From contig DASUTC010000279.1 in assembly GCA_036374795.1 (NCBI GenBank), positions 29,201 through 93,200 on the forward strand: a stretch of DNA of 64,000 nucleotides, written 5' to 3'. Under the pieces are notes generated by a model that saw nothing but the letters and a program-made list of their open reading frames with translations, searched no databases and was not told the DNA's origin. Made by a program: the position numbers and the translations under genes. Of this stretch, positions 41,319-49,698 are shown in pieces. Within the stretch, counting starts at the first letter, position 1. Each line of letters begins with the position of its first letter. This stretch comes from Herpetosiphonaceae bacterium (GTDB lineage: Bacteria > Chloroflexota > Chloroflexia > Chloroflexales > Kallotenuaceae).

Positions 41319-42194
41319 ATGCCGCTGGTTGGAAATCTGCGCGATTTTGCACTCCACGACTTTTTGTATCTCGTCGATCGGGGTTATAAAACCGGCAGCT
41401 TAATGCTGAATCGGCCTTCTACAGATGACGCCGCGCATCTGTACTTCGACAAAGGCAAGTTGCTATCGGTGGTCCGGCCTCAGCGGCGCGAGCGGCTGGG
41501 CGAGATGCTGATCCGCCTGGGGAAGATCAGCCCGCAGCAGCTTGCGCAGGCGCTTCAGGCGCAGCAGATGAATAACTCGCGTCCGCTAGGGCAGATCCTA
41601 GTGGAGCAGGGCGTGATCGCGCAGCGCGATCTCCAGTTCTGTATCCAGCAGCAGATCGAAGAGACGGTCTATGAGCTGTTCGCCTGGCGTGACGGCGAGT
41701 TCAAGTTTCAGGCCGGGCAAAAGCCCGCTCCCGACGATGTGCAATCGCTGGTGCCGCTGCCAGTCGAGAACCTGATCATGGAGGGCGTGCGCCGCGTCGA
41801 TGAGATGTCGCGCATCAAAGAGCGCATCCCGCACAACGATATGATCGTGCGCTTCGTCGATCGTCCCCAGGAGAAGGCCGCCAACATCAATATGACCGCC
41901 GACGAGTGGCGCATCTTTGCCCGGATCAACGGTCGCGCTTCGATCAACGAGATCGCCGAAAAGATCGGCCTGACGCCGTATCAGGTCAGTCATATCGTCT
42001 TTGGATTTATCACCGCTGGCCTGGTAGAAGTCCAGCGTCCCGTGGCAGCATCACGTCCGCAAGCCCCCGTTGCGACTCAAGCAAACCGTGTGGGCGCGAG
42101 CCAGTCGCGCCGATCCGCGCCTGAGCCTGCATACGTCGAGCCCCCGAAAAAAAGCCTCGTCGCCCGTTTGATTAGCCGCATTCGCGGCCTGTAA
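41319..42194 (+). CDS. DUF4388/MshEN-repeat regulatory protein
   Basis: The protein has 291 residues. The first 60 are DUF4388-like (LRDFALHDFLYLVDRGYKTG, then HLYFDKGKLLSVV). Two MshEN-like repeats follow (LGEMLIRLGKISPQQLAQAL and LGQILVEQGVIAQRDLQF), and then a segment predicted to be all-helical and a winged-helix-like C-terminal part (TADEWRIFARINGRASINEI). DUF4388 proteins of the PatA type act with small GTPases and roadblock proteins. A GTPase gene begins 89 bases downstream on the same strand, and this gene may encode its regulator. GGGAGG precedes the ATG. Confidence 0.75.
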   Translation: MPLVGNLRDFALHDFLYLVDRGYKTGSLMLNRPSTDDAAHLYFDKGKLLSVVRPQRRERLGEMLIRLGKISPQQLAQALQAQQMNNSRPLGQILVEQGVIAQRDLQFCIQQQIEETVYELFAWRDGEFKFQAGQKPAPDDVQSLVPLPVENLIMEGVRRVDEMSRIKERIPHNDMIVRFVDRPQEKAANINMTADEWRIFARINGRASINEIAEKIGLTPYQVSHIVFGFITAGLVEVQRPVAASRPQAPVATQANRVGASQSRRSAPEPAYVEPPKKSLVARLISRIRGL

Positions 42195-42283
42195 CAGTTC
42201 GCTTTTCGTCGTCGTCGGCGTTTATTTTTGGTTTGCGACGACTACAGCTTTCATACGTTGTTGCAATTGTCGGAGGTTTCCTC

Positions 42284-42817
42284 GTGCAAACCGTCAAAAT
42301 GGTTATCTCAGGCGCAGTTAATGCCGGTAAGACCGAGTTTATTCGCTCGATTAGCGAGATTGAGGTGGTTTCCACCGAGCGCAAAGCGACCGATGAGACG
42401 CGGCTGCTCAAAAAAGAAACAACGGTTGCTATGGACTTCGGGCGGATCACCATCGCCAACGACCTTGTGCTGCATCTTTTCGGCACGCCCGGTCAGCGCC
42501 GCTTCGATTTTATGTGGGAAATTCTATCCGAGGGCGCGCTCGGTCTGGTCGTCGTCGTGGATAGCACGCGGCCTGAGACGTTCCGCGAGACGACGCGCAT
42601 CGTCGAGTTCTTCAATGAGATGCGCCCGGCTCCGTACATCATCGCCGCCAACAAGCAGGACAAAGACACCGCGTGGTCGCCCGACGAGCTGCGGCTGGCG
42701 CTGCGGCTGCCGGAGCAGGTCAAGGTGGTGCCCTGCATCGCCACCAAGCGCGATAGCTGCAAGAATGTGCTGCTGGAGCTGCTCTACGAGATTATGGAAA
42801 CCGCCAAAGAGGGGTAG
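42284..42817 (+). CDS. Small Ras-like GTPase (CvnD/MglA-related)
   Basis: The protein has 177 residues from a GTG at 42284, seven bases after GGAGG. The P-loop GAVNAGKT is near 11-18. The switch-II motif is FGTPGQRRF in place of DxxG, NKQD (G4) reads IIAANKQD, and G5 is weak. TPGQ-type GTPases resemble the conservon CvnD family of Streptomyces and the MglA group. It likely toggles a roadblock-containing complex; the roadblock protein at 17618 and DUF4388 protein upstream are candidate regulators. Confidence 0.85.
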   Translation: MQTVKMVISGAVNAGKTEFIRSISEIEVVSTERKATDETRLLKKETTVAMDFGRITIANDLVLHLFGTPGQRRFDFMWEILSEGALGLVVVVDSTRPETFRETTRIVEFFNEMRPAPYIIAANKQDKDTAWSPDELRLALRLPEQVKVVPCIATKRDSCKNVLLELLYEIMETAKEG

Positions 42818-42828
42818 CGTACGACAGG

Positions 42829-42903
42829 CCCTCACCCGGGCCCAGAGGGCGCCCGCCCTCTCCCATGGCGATGGGAGAGGGCGGGCGCGCCAGCGACCGG
42901 GTG
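42829..42903. repeat. Long-armed palindromic element between convergent genes, copy 2
   Basis: A perfect 17-bp stem (42850-42866 with 42871-42887) with a 4-base loop is nested inside an outer CACCCGG/CCGGGTG pair (42833-42839 with 42897-42903). It lies between the convergent GTPase and mqnA genes and can act as a bidirectional terminator. Sequence resembles 6661-6736. Confidence 0.7.
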
Positions 42904-42916
42904 CGGGCCTTGCTGC

Positions 42917-43765
42917 TCAGGCCGGAACCTCAAGCTGCGCGATAGCATCGAACCAAGCCACCTGCTCCCAGCGAAACTCCGGCAGCGCCCAGGTCAAAAA
43001 CGTCTTCAGCCCGGCGACATCGCTCTCGGTCAGATCGTAGCGCAGATCGCGCAGGTACTTGGCGCAGACGCCCGCCGGAAGCCCCAGACGCGGCGCGTAT
43101 TGCTGTGCGATCTCGTCGATATGCTGCATGCCCTCGGCCTTGGCCTCGTGCAGCGCGGGAATAATCCCGGCCTCATGCACCTCCTCCGCCCGATCGCGGC
43201 GCACACACCAGACCGCAAACGTGAAGGGCAAGCCCGTTGTCTTGAGCCACTCGTCGCCAAGATCGAAGAAATAGGGCAGGCCGCGCCGCCCGATGTGCCG
43301 CCGCACCGTCGCCTCGATCAGCGCCTTATCGCCGATCATCAGCGCGCCCGCACACTGAGCCAGCATCGTGTCAAGATCGGGCTGCATCGCCGTCCAGGTG
43401 GGTGTCACTGCGTAGTGGCGCTCGCAGAGCACCCGCAGCAGATTGACGCTGGTGGCGGAGTGCGTCGTCAGCGCGATCGGCTGGTCCTGCCACTCGCGCG
43501 GATCGGGAAACCACGAGAAGACGTTGACGCTATTGACCGCGCCGAGCGTCGCGATCGACAGACCGCCAACGACGAGCAGCTCGTCGGCGTGACGCGCGTA
43601 CTCGTAGGCTGAGATCGGCGCGACCGCAACGCGACCGTCGAGCAACGCCTGGTTGAGCGCGGTCGGCACGCCATGCAGAAACTCAACGCCCGGCAGCCGC
43701 TCGGCGATGCGCCAGTTGATCGGCTGGCAGTTGAGATAGTCGATGATGCCAAGTCGTAATGTCAT
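42917..43765 (-). CDS. mqnA: Chorismate dehydratase MqnA
   Basis: The protein has 282 residues from the ATG at 43765, where the conserved LRLGIIDYLNCQPINW begins; the upstream extension is rejected. It dehydrates chorismate to 3-enolpyruvylbenzoate, the first step of the futalosine route to menaquinone, using a periplasmic-binding-protein-like fold. Family segments TTHSATSVNLLRVLC and MIGDKALI are present. It follows mqnE by about 100 bases on the same strand, forming a two-gene mqn unit. Confidence 0.92.
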   Translation of the reverse strand: MTLRLGIIDYLNCQPINWRIAERLPGVEFLHGVPTALNQALLDGRVAVAPISAYEYARHADELLVVGGLSIATLGAVNSVNVFSWFPDPREWQDQPIALTTHSATSVNLLRVLCERHYAVTPTWTAMQPDLDTMLAQCAGALMIGDKALIEATVRRHIGRRGLPYFFDLGDEWLKTTGLPFTFAVWCVRRDRAEEVHEAGIIPALHEAKAEGMQHIDEIAQQYAPRLGLPAGVCAKYLRDLRYDLTESDVAGLKTFLTWALPEFRWEQVAWFDAIAQLEVPA

Positions 43766-43864
43766 AGATGTGCAAGGGTTAGCGACAGCAGACCGCTGGC
43801 TACCCTCCTCGCTAATAGACAACGACAACGTCAGTTCAGAACCGCCCCAGGTGTCGTCAGCGGG

Positions 43865-44971
43865 CTAGGCGTACACCTCGATATGATTGTACAAGGCGTC
43901 GCGCTCGATTGGAGTCTTGCCCGCAGCGCGGATCAGATTCGTCAGATCGTAGCGCGTCAGCCCTTCCTCGGTCTTTGCTCCGGCGGCATGGTAAATATCT
44001 TCTTCAACCACCGTGCCGTCGATGTCGGACACGCCATAGTTGAGCGATACCTGGGCGATATGCGGCGTGCTCGAAATCCAGTAGCTCTTGATGTGCGAGA
44101 AGTTATCGAGCATCAGCCGCCCGATCGCCAGCTCGCGCAGGTCCTCGGTGCCGGTCGTCCAATCCAGCTTCTTGACGCGGCCCAGGTTGTTGTTCTCCGG
44201 GTGATACGCCAGCGGGATATAGGTAATAAAGCCGCCCGATCGATCCTGCTGCTCGCGCAGCCGCACCAGATGGTCGACGCGGTGCTCGACTTTCTCGACA
44301 TGGCCGTAGAGCATCGTCGCGTTGGTGCGAATGCCCAAGCTATGCGCGATGCCGTGGATCTCCAGCCAGCCGTCGCCGCTGACCTTTTCGGGGCAGATCT
44401 TGCGCCGCACGTCGGCGTGGAAGATCTCAGCGCCGCCGCCCGGCATGGCGTCCAGACCGGCCTCTTTCAAGGTCTTGAGCGTGTCGTACCAGGTCATATT
44501 CGAGATCTGCGCCATATAGTCGATCTCGACCGCCGTGAAGGCTTTGATATGAACCGTGGGAAAGTCGCGCTTGAGCGCGGCGCAGATCTCGGCGTAGTAC
44601 TCGACGCCAAGATCCGGCACCAGGCCGCCGACGATATGAAACTCGGATGTTCGCTCGGCATAGGTGTGATGCGCCCGCTCGACCATCTCTTTTGCCGTGC
44701 GGATAAAGGCGTCGGGCTCGTTGCCGTTGCGCCGGAAGGAGCAGAAGTTGCAGTGATAGGCGCACACGTTGGTCGGCGTGATGCGATGGTTCTGCACAAA
44801 ATAGACGTTATCGCCGTTGCGCTTGCGGTTTACGTAGTCGGCGAGCTTGCCGATCAGCAAGAGTTCGTTTGAGGCATACAGCCGCAGCCCATCGTCGAAC
44901 GTCAGCCGCTCGCCCGCCTCGACCTTGGCCGCAATATCTTTTAGCTCGCTGTTGTTGAAGATCCAATGCAT
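43865..44971 (-). CDS. mqnE: Aminodeoxyfutalosine synthase MqnE
   Basis: The protein has 368 residues from the ATG at 44971, with GAGGAA upstream. This radical SAM enzyme couples 3-enolpyruvylbenzoate with SAM to form aminodeoxyfutalosine. The cluster cysteines are C70-x3-C74-x2-C77 (CAYHCNFC), and MPGGGAEIF, TNATMLYGHVE and YIPLAYHPENN are hallmark segments. With mqnA it indicates that menaquinone is made through futalosine and not through the classical MenFDHCEB route. The remaining steps (mqnB, mqnC, mqnD) are not in this window. Confidence 0.93.
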   Translation of the reverse strand: MHWIFNNSELKDIAAKVEAGERLTFDDGLRLYASNELLLIGKLADYVNRKRNGDNVYFVQNHRITPTNVCAYHCNFCSFRRNGNEPDAFIRTAKEMVERAHHTYAERTSEFHIVGGLVPDLGVEYYAEICAALKRDFPTVHIKAFTAVEIDYMAQISNMTWYDTLKTLKEAGLDAMPGGGAEIFHADVRRKICPEKVSGDGWLEIHGIAHSLGIRTNATMLYGHVEKVEHRVDHLVRLREQQDRSGGFITYIPLAYHPENNNLGRVKKLDWTTGTEDLRELAIGRLMLDNFSHIKSYWISSTPHIAQVSLNYGVSDIDGTVVEEDIYHAAGAKTEEGLTRYDLTNLIRAAGKTPIERDALYNHIEVYA

Positions 44972-45154
44972 GAGGCTGTTCCTCGCTGTGTATCGTTGAA
45001 ACTGTGTGCAGTATATCACAAACTTGTCATAAGTTCCGAGAGGTCGTCGACTGATCAAGATCTACTGTATCCAGCGGATTGATCTCGACCGGAGATGGAT
45101 CTCCGGCGATGGGTGGACCGAAGAATCGTGCGGAGGCAGAACATACACCGACAG

Positions 45155-45634
45155 CTACACATACAGCGCGGCGACGAACCAGCCGATCATCAGCAGGCAG
45201 ATGCCGACCTCGACCACTGTCGCCAGCAGCCAGCCGACGACAAAGCCGCCGCTGGCGCGCATTACCTTGCGCCAATCCCGGTGGCGCAGGAACTCGACCA
45301 GCGCAATCGCGGCGACGGAGCCGATGATCGCGCCCGGCACGCTGAAGACGATCAGACCGACCAGGCCGCCGACGATGCTGGCAAGCGTGCCCCAGATCGA
45401 CGCGCCGCCCTTGCTCGCGCCCAGGTAGCCCATCCAGAGGTCGGCGGTGCTGCCGACGATCGCCAGCAGCAGTAGCACGATCAGGCTCGGCCAGCCGATC
45501 TCGGTCCAGCCGGTCTGCCAGGCGTAGTAGAGCGCGCCCAGCCAGACGATCGGCGGGCCGGGCACCAGCGGCAGGATCGCGCCCAGCAGCCCGACCGCCA
45601 TAATGATCGTCGTTCCAAGCATGACCTGACTCAT
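45155..45634 (-). CDS. DUF456 membrane protein
   Basis: The protein has 159 residues with four to five hydrophobic segments and Gly-rich turns (VPGPPIVWLGALYYAW, GGASIWGTLASIVGGLVGLIVF), the pattern of the DUF456 family, whose role is unknown. It lies between mqnE and a metallophosphoesterase on the reverse strand, with a 40-base spacing from the latter, so co-transcription is plausible. Confidence 0.7.
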   Translation of the reverse strand: MSQVMLGTTIIMAVGLLGAILPLVPGPPIVWLGALYYAWQTGWTEIGWPSLIVLLLLAIVGSTADLWMGYLGASKGGASIWGTLASIVGGLVGLIVFSVPGAIIGSVAAIALVEFLRHRDWRKVMRASGGFVVGWLLATVVEVGICLLMIGWFVAALYV

Positions 45635-45674
45635 CGCGGCGCTATCCTTTGGCTAAACCTCACTCGATCGATGC

Positions 45675-46577
45675 TCATTCGACAACCCGCGCCGTTTCGA
45701 GCCGCGCTGTCGGAATCTCCTTGCTGGTTTCCAGCACACGTTCGGGACGCGGCAGATAGTAGGCTCCGGCGGATCGACGCGGAAAGACATGCTCGCTGAC
45801 GGGAACGAAGCGCTTAGCCTCGCCGAGGTACATGCGCTGCGAGATGCGAATCACCTGCTCCTCGATCTCGATCACATTGAACGAGTTTTTGCCGCGCATC
45901 CAGCGCCGCCCACGGGTGGAGGTAGCCGTGCCGCTCTGCGCGATGATCGTGCCCGCCTGGAGGTTGGCGGCGACCTCCAGGGTATTGCCGATGAACGAGG
46001 TATGAATATGCCCGCACAGCACCAGCTCAGCGCCAGCGCGGTCCATCGCCGCGACAGCCAGATCGGCGTTGACGATCGCCTGCTTCTCGCGGTCGCCGGG
46101 CGGAGCCAGCACGTGATGGTGCATCACCACGATCTTGCAGTGCTGGTCGGGGTAGCTCTTGAGCGTGCACTCCATCCACTCGATCTGCCGCAGGCTGAGC
46201 TTGCCGCCCTGGATAGTAAACGAGCGCGCCGTGTTGAGGCCGACCACCACGGTATCCTGGCAGTGCCAGACCGGATTGAGGATCGGCGAGATGTACTTCT
46301 GGTAGCGCGCTGTCGGCCACAGGTAGCGCGCGATCTGGTTGTACTGGGGCACGTCGTGGTTGCCCATGACGATCAGGCGCGGGTGCGGCATCCGCTCGAT
46401 ATACTCTCGCGCCAGCAGCCACTGCTCCTTGAAGTCGGCGCGCATCACCAGATCCCCGGCGATCACCAGCAGCTCGGGCTTAATCTCCTGCGCCTCACGG
46501 ACGATCAGCTCGCCTCGCTCGTGGTCGAAGAACGGGCCGAGGTGAAGATCGGAAATTTGCATGATCACACGGCGCAT
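45675..46577 (-). CDS. Metallophosphoesterase (calcineurin-like)
   Basis: The protein has 300 residues. The dinuclear-metal motifs are in order: SDLHLG at 9-14, AGDLVM near 40, MGNHDVP near 71, VMHHHV near 151 and CGHIHTS near 187. The fold matches class III phosphodiesterases such as cAMP phosphodiesterase. The C-terminal 90 residues are less conserved and may be a lid. It ends directly where the next small gene begins on the reverse strand. The substrate cannot be read. Confidence 0.9.
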   Translation of the reverse strand: MRRVIMQISDLHLGPFFDHERGELIVREAQEIKPELLVIAGDLVMRADFKEQWLLAREYIERMPHPRLIVMGNHDVPQYNQIARYLWPTARYQKYISPILNPVWHCQDTVVVGLNTARSFTIQGGKLSLRQIEWMECTLKSYPDQHCKIVVMHHHVLAPPGDREKQAIVNADLAVAAMDRAGAELVLCGHIHTSFIGNTLEVAANLQAGTIIAQSGTATSTRGRRWMRGKNSFNVIEIEEQVIRISQRMYLGEAKRFVPVSEHVFPRRSAGAYYLPRPERVLETSKEIPTARLETARVVE

Positions 46578-46826
46578 CTACTGAGTCTCTCCCTCAGTCT
46601 CCACCGGCGCTTCAGATGTGCGTGTACGGCCCCGCGCCATAGGGATCATCTCGCGGAACACAACAACCGCGCCGCCTGCCATCACGCCGATGAGAACAAA
46701 CTTAAGCAACGGTACGATATATGCCTCTACACCAGTCAGCTCTTGCGCCAATGGTACACCAATGATCGTGCCGAGAATAGACCCATTCAGCAGCAACGCC
46801 AGCAACACAGCCGCGATCGATTCCAT
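46578..46826 (-). CDS. Small membrane protein
   Basis: The protein has 82 residues. Two hydrophobic helices (about 4-24 and 38-58) are followed by an Arg- and Glu-rich tail. The stop codon abuts the start of the metallophosphoesterase gene, so translation may be coupled. A GAGGAGCG ribosome-binding site is present. No family is recognised. Confidence 0.6.
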   Translation of the reverse strand: MESIAAVLLALLLNGSILGTIIGVPLAQELTGVEAYIVPLLKFVLIGVMAGGAVVVFREMIPMARGRTRTSEAPVETEGETQ

Positions 46827-46981
46827 AACGCGCTCCTCGCCGTCATATCTCGTGAATGCGACGCAAGCGGCATGCTTGCGCTCGCGTCATGCTCGGATTG
46901 TAGCATAGCTTCGGATACGCTCTATCGAGGATCGAGCGATACGCGTGTCGCCTCAAACACAGCAGACAGCCTGGATCGCGC

Positions 46982-47010
46982 TTGACAGGCTGGGGCATGG
47001 CTGGTATGGT
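46982..47010 (+). promoter_or_regulatory. Promoter of the terC riboswitch transcript
   Basis: TTGACA (46982-46987), a 17-base spacer and TATGGT (47005-47010). Transcription would begin near 47017, at the 5' edge of the riboswitch. Confidence 0.7.
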
Positions 47011-47016
47011 TAATCC

Positions 47017-47135
47017 TGGTTGGGGAGTAGCCTACCGGCAGATGCCGGTGCTGCCGATCGTCAATACAGCACTGTACGTGCTCGGTTGGTAGCCAGTAAG
47101 CCACTGCGGCGAGACCACCACGACGTTTATACGCT
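47017..47135 (+). ncRNA. yybP-ykoY (manganese) riboswitch
   Basis: Conserved segments occur in the right order: GGGGAGTAGC (47023-47032), a CCGGCA/TGCCGG hairpin, CGTCAATACAGC (47059-47070), and GCGAGACC with ACG around 47109-47122. These are the L1 and L3 loops that clasp Mn2+ in the yybP-ykoY family. Downstream, GTGGGG/CCCCAC (about 47136-47167) could form a terminator-like or antiterminator stem, and GGAG of the ribosome-binding site lies in the loop of a CCTAG/CTAGG hairpin (47170-47189). The family commonly controls TerC/Alx and MntP genes. The exact boundaries are approximate. Confidence 0.85.
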
Positions 47136-47192
47136 GTGGGGGGCTCGCTTTTTCATGTATTCCCCACGGCCTAGCTCTGGAGAACTAGGCAC

Positions 47193-48182
47193 ATGTTGGA
47201 CACGGCAAATATCTGGCTCTGGACCGGATTCACGATCTTTGTGCTCGGCATGCTGGCGCTCGACCTGGGAGTCTTCCACCGCAGCGCGCACACCGTCTCG
47301 CTCAAAGAGGCAGGCATCTGGAGCGCCGTCTGGATCACCTTCGCGCTGGTCTTCAACGCGCTGGTCTATGCGTTCGTCAGCCCTGAGGCGGGGCTGCAAT
47401 TCCTCACCGGCTACCTCATCGAAAAATCGCTCAGCGTCGACAACATTTTCGTCTTCGTGCTAGTCTTCTCGTACTTTAGCGTCCCGGCGATGTATCAGCA
47501 CCGGGTGCTCTTCTGGGGCATCTTCGGCGCGCTGGTGATGCGGGCGATCCTGATCGCGACCGGCGCGGCGCTGATCGAGCGCTTCCACTGGGTGATCTAC
47601 ATCTTCGGCGCGTTCCTGGTCTTTACCGGCATTCGCATGGCCTTTCACAAGGACGAGGAGCTGCATCCCGAAGCTAATCCAGTGGTCAGGCTTTTCAAGC
47701 GCTTTATGCCGGTGGTGCCGGAGTATCACGGACAGCAGTTCTTCGTGCGGCATCTGGGTAAGCTGGCGGCAACACCGCTCTTTGTCGTGCTGCTGCTGGT
47801 CGAGAGCACCGATCTGGTCTTTGCGCTCGACTCGATCCCGGCGATCTTTGCGATCACGACCGATCCGTTCATCGTCTATACCTCGAACGTCTTCGCAATC
47901 CTTGGCCTGCGCGCGCTCTACTTCCTGCTGGCGGGGGTGATGGACAAGTTCCGCTACCTCAAGATCGGCCTGTCGATCGTGCTGGTCTTCGTCGGCGTCA
48001 AGATGCTGATCGAAGCGATCCACATCGAGATCCCGATCGTCGTGTCGCTGGGCGTGATCGCGACGGTGATCACGACATCGGTGCTGGCCTCGCTGTGGAA
48101 GACCAGCCGCGAGCAGCGCAGCGAGACGATCCACGCTGGACGAGCGCTGCGCGAGAAACAGCCCAAGATCGCGGCCAAGTAG
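47193..48182 (+). CDS. TerC/Alx-family integral membrane protein
   Basis: The protein has 329 residues with about nine membrane helices. The Asp-rich conserved segments are LDLGVF near residue 24, EKSLSVDNIFVFVLVFSYF near 76, and ESTDLVFALDSIPAIFAITT near 207. Family members are linked to metal export, especially manganese, and the upstream yybP-ykoY riboswitch makes an Mn2+-related function likely here. Despite the TerC name, tellurite resistance is not implied. It is a single-gene transcription unit. Confidence 0.92.
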   Translation: MLDTANIWLWTGFTIFVLGMLALDLGVFHRSAHTVSLKEAGIWSAVWITFALVFNALVYAFVSPEAGLQFLTGYLIEKSLSVDNIFVFVLVFSYFSVPAMYQHRVLFWGIFGALVMRAILIATGAALIERFHWVIYIFGAFLVFTGIRMAFHKDEELHPEANPVVRLFKRFMPVVPEYHGQQFFVRHLGKLAATPLFVVLLLVESTDLVFALDSIPAIFAITTDPFIVYTSNVFAILGLRALYFLLAGVMDKFRYLKIGLSIVLVFVGVKMLIEAIHIEIPIVVSLGVIATVITTSVLASLWKTSREQRSETIHAGRALREKQPKIAAK

Positions 48183-48200
48183 CGCAACGAATCCAATGCA

Positions 48201-48232
48201 AACGGCCTGGGATGACCCAGGCCGTTTTCGTT
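48201..48232 (+). terminator. Bidirectional terminator between terC and the SpoIID-like gene
   Basis: A perfect 11-bp stem (48201-48211 with 48216-48226) has a 4-base loop and is followed by TTTCGTT. The flanking genes are convergent. Confidence 0.85.
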
Positions 48233-48256
48233 GTACCGTCTCTGCAATAGCGGCGG

Positions 48257-49672
48257 CTACTTAGCGGAGCGTACGCCAGGCAGCCAGATCATCTGCGTCA
48301 GCGGCTTCGTCACGGTCACAGTCCAGACGATGCGGGTGTTGGTTGGAATCCAGGTACCATCCTCTTGGACCGGCTGCACCGCGATCTGATACCTGCCCGG
48401 CTCAAGGCCCCTGGGTGCCGTCACCGTAAAGCTCCAGGTGCCGTCCATGCCTACCGCCGCCTTCGTTTGGCTGAGCGTAGCGGGCCGCTGCGCGCTCAGC
48501 CAGCTCTCGTCCACGAACGGCGAGGATATTTCGGTGGGCTTGGCGGCCTTCGGATCCACGATCGCCAGATGGGTCGCGCCTTTCTGCCAGGTAGAGCGAC
48601 CGGCATTGCGCAGCTTGACCTGCAAGGTCTGCGTACGGCCCGGCCACACGGTAATATCCGGCGATTGCTGCAAGACGATGCCGCGCTGCTGTGGCGCGGT
48701 CCCATACATCGTCAGATTGCCGGAGGACGGCTGATGATAGTAGTAGTAGAGGATCTGGAGTCCCGACAGGCCACGGTTGGCAAGGTGGTAGGTGCCCCAC
48801 TGGCCCATGCAATCGGCTCGACCTGCGCACTGCTCATCCTTGGCCCGATAATAGGTGGTGATCAGCGAGTTGCGGCGGGTAAGCACCGTGCCCCACATCC
48901 GCACAACTGCGGCATCAGTTCTGGTAAAATCTCTCGACGTATCGCGATCTTTATAGACCTGATCGCACGTGCTGTCCACGACATCGAAGGGATAGCCCTG
49001 AGAGCGCCACTTCTGCTTGACGAACGCCTCCGACCAGGCGAACTGGCTGACGGCCACAGCGCCCGCGTCGAGCGAGGCGTCGGGCCAGCTCGTGCTCCAC
49101 TCATTGGGCAGCACGTTGCGCACATAGTCGATAAACGGCACGCGATCGACGCGCTGCACATTCGGCGGAAACACGCAGGCCGTGTTGAAGGTGCGTCCCA
49201 CCTCGATAAACTCCGGCGGCCCGCCAAAGACCGGCGCGGGACGAGCGGCGGACGGCTTGGGCTGCTGGCGCGGCGGCTGATCGGAGAGATCGATCCGCAG
49301 CTCGACCGCCTGGCCTGCCGACAGCTCCAGACCGGCATAGCGCCAGGTTGGGTAGCCCTGTGCGATAACTTCGACCTCGACCGTCATCGCCGGGGCGGAG
49401 AGCGGCACGGACGTACGTGGCAGCTTGCCCTGAGCGTCAGTGGTCAGCATCATGCTACCAAGATGCACGATTGCGCTGGCGATGCCCTGGCGTGTTTTGG
49501 CATCTCGTACCGCGCCGGTGATAATCGCGCTATGCTGAGGCCCGGATTGTGCCAGCGTACGAGGCGGGGCAAAGGCGATGCCGCTGGCGATCATCACCAG
49601 AAGCACGAGCGCCGCGCTCGAACGTCGTGCCGTACCATGCTGTCGCAATTGAAAGAATGACTTATTTCGCAT
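48257..49672 (-). CDS. Secreted SpoIID/LytB-domain protein
   Basis: The protein has 471 residues with an N-terminal signal (ALVLLVMIASGIAFAPP). A carboxypeptidase-regulatory-like beta domain (about 45-130) precedes a SpoIID-like core: VPFIDYVRNVLPNEWSTSWP, then AGAVAVSQFAWSEAF and TYHLANRGLSGLQIL-type segments. The C-terminal 150 residues look like an Ig-like or FW-type beta sandwich (TVWPGRTQTLQVKLRNAG, WQKGATHLAIVD). SpoIID proteins are peptidoglycan lytic transglycosylases in sporulating species; here the role is probably cell-wall related. The predicted catalytic Glu is uncertain. Confidence 0.72.
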   Translation of the reverse strand: MRNKSFFQLRQHGTARRSSAALVLLVMIASGIAFAPPRTLAQSGPQHSAIITGAVRDAKTRQGIASAIVHLGSMMLTTDAQGKLPRTSVPLSAPAMTVEVEVIAQGYPTWRYAGLELSAGQAVELRIDLSDQPPRQQPKPSAARPAPVFGGPPEFIEVGRTFNTACVFPPNVQRVDRVPFIDYVRNVLPNEWSTSWPDASLDAGAVAVSQFAWSEAFVKQKWRSQGYPFDVVDSTCDQVYKDRDTSRDFTRTDAAVVRMWGTVLTRRNSLITTYYRAKDEQCAGRADCMGQWGTYHLANRGLSGLQILYYYYHQPSSGNLTMYGTAPQQRGIVLQQSPDITVWPGRTQTLQVKLRNAGRSTWQKGATHLAIVDPKAAKPTEISSPFVDESWLSAQRPATLSQTKAAVGMDGTWSFTVTAPRGLEPGRYQIAVQPVQEDGTWIPTNTRIVWTVTVTKPLTQMIWLPGVRSAK

Positions 49673-49698
49673 ATCGTGTGTTTTGTTGGAGTTTATGC

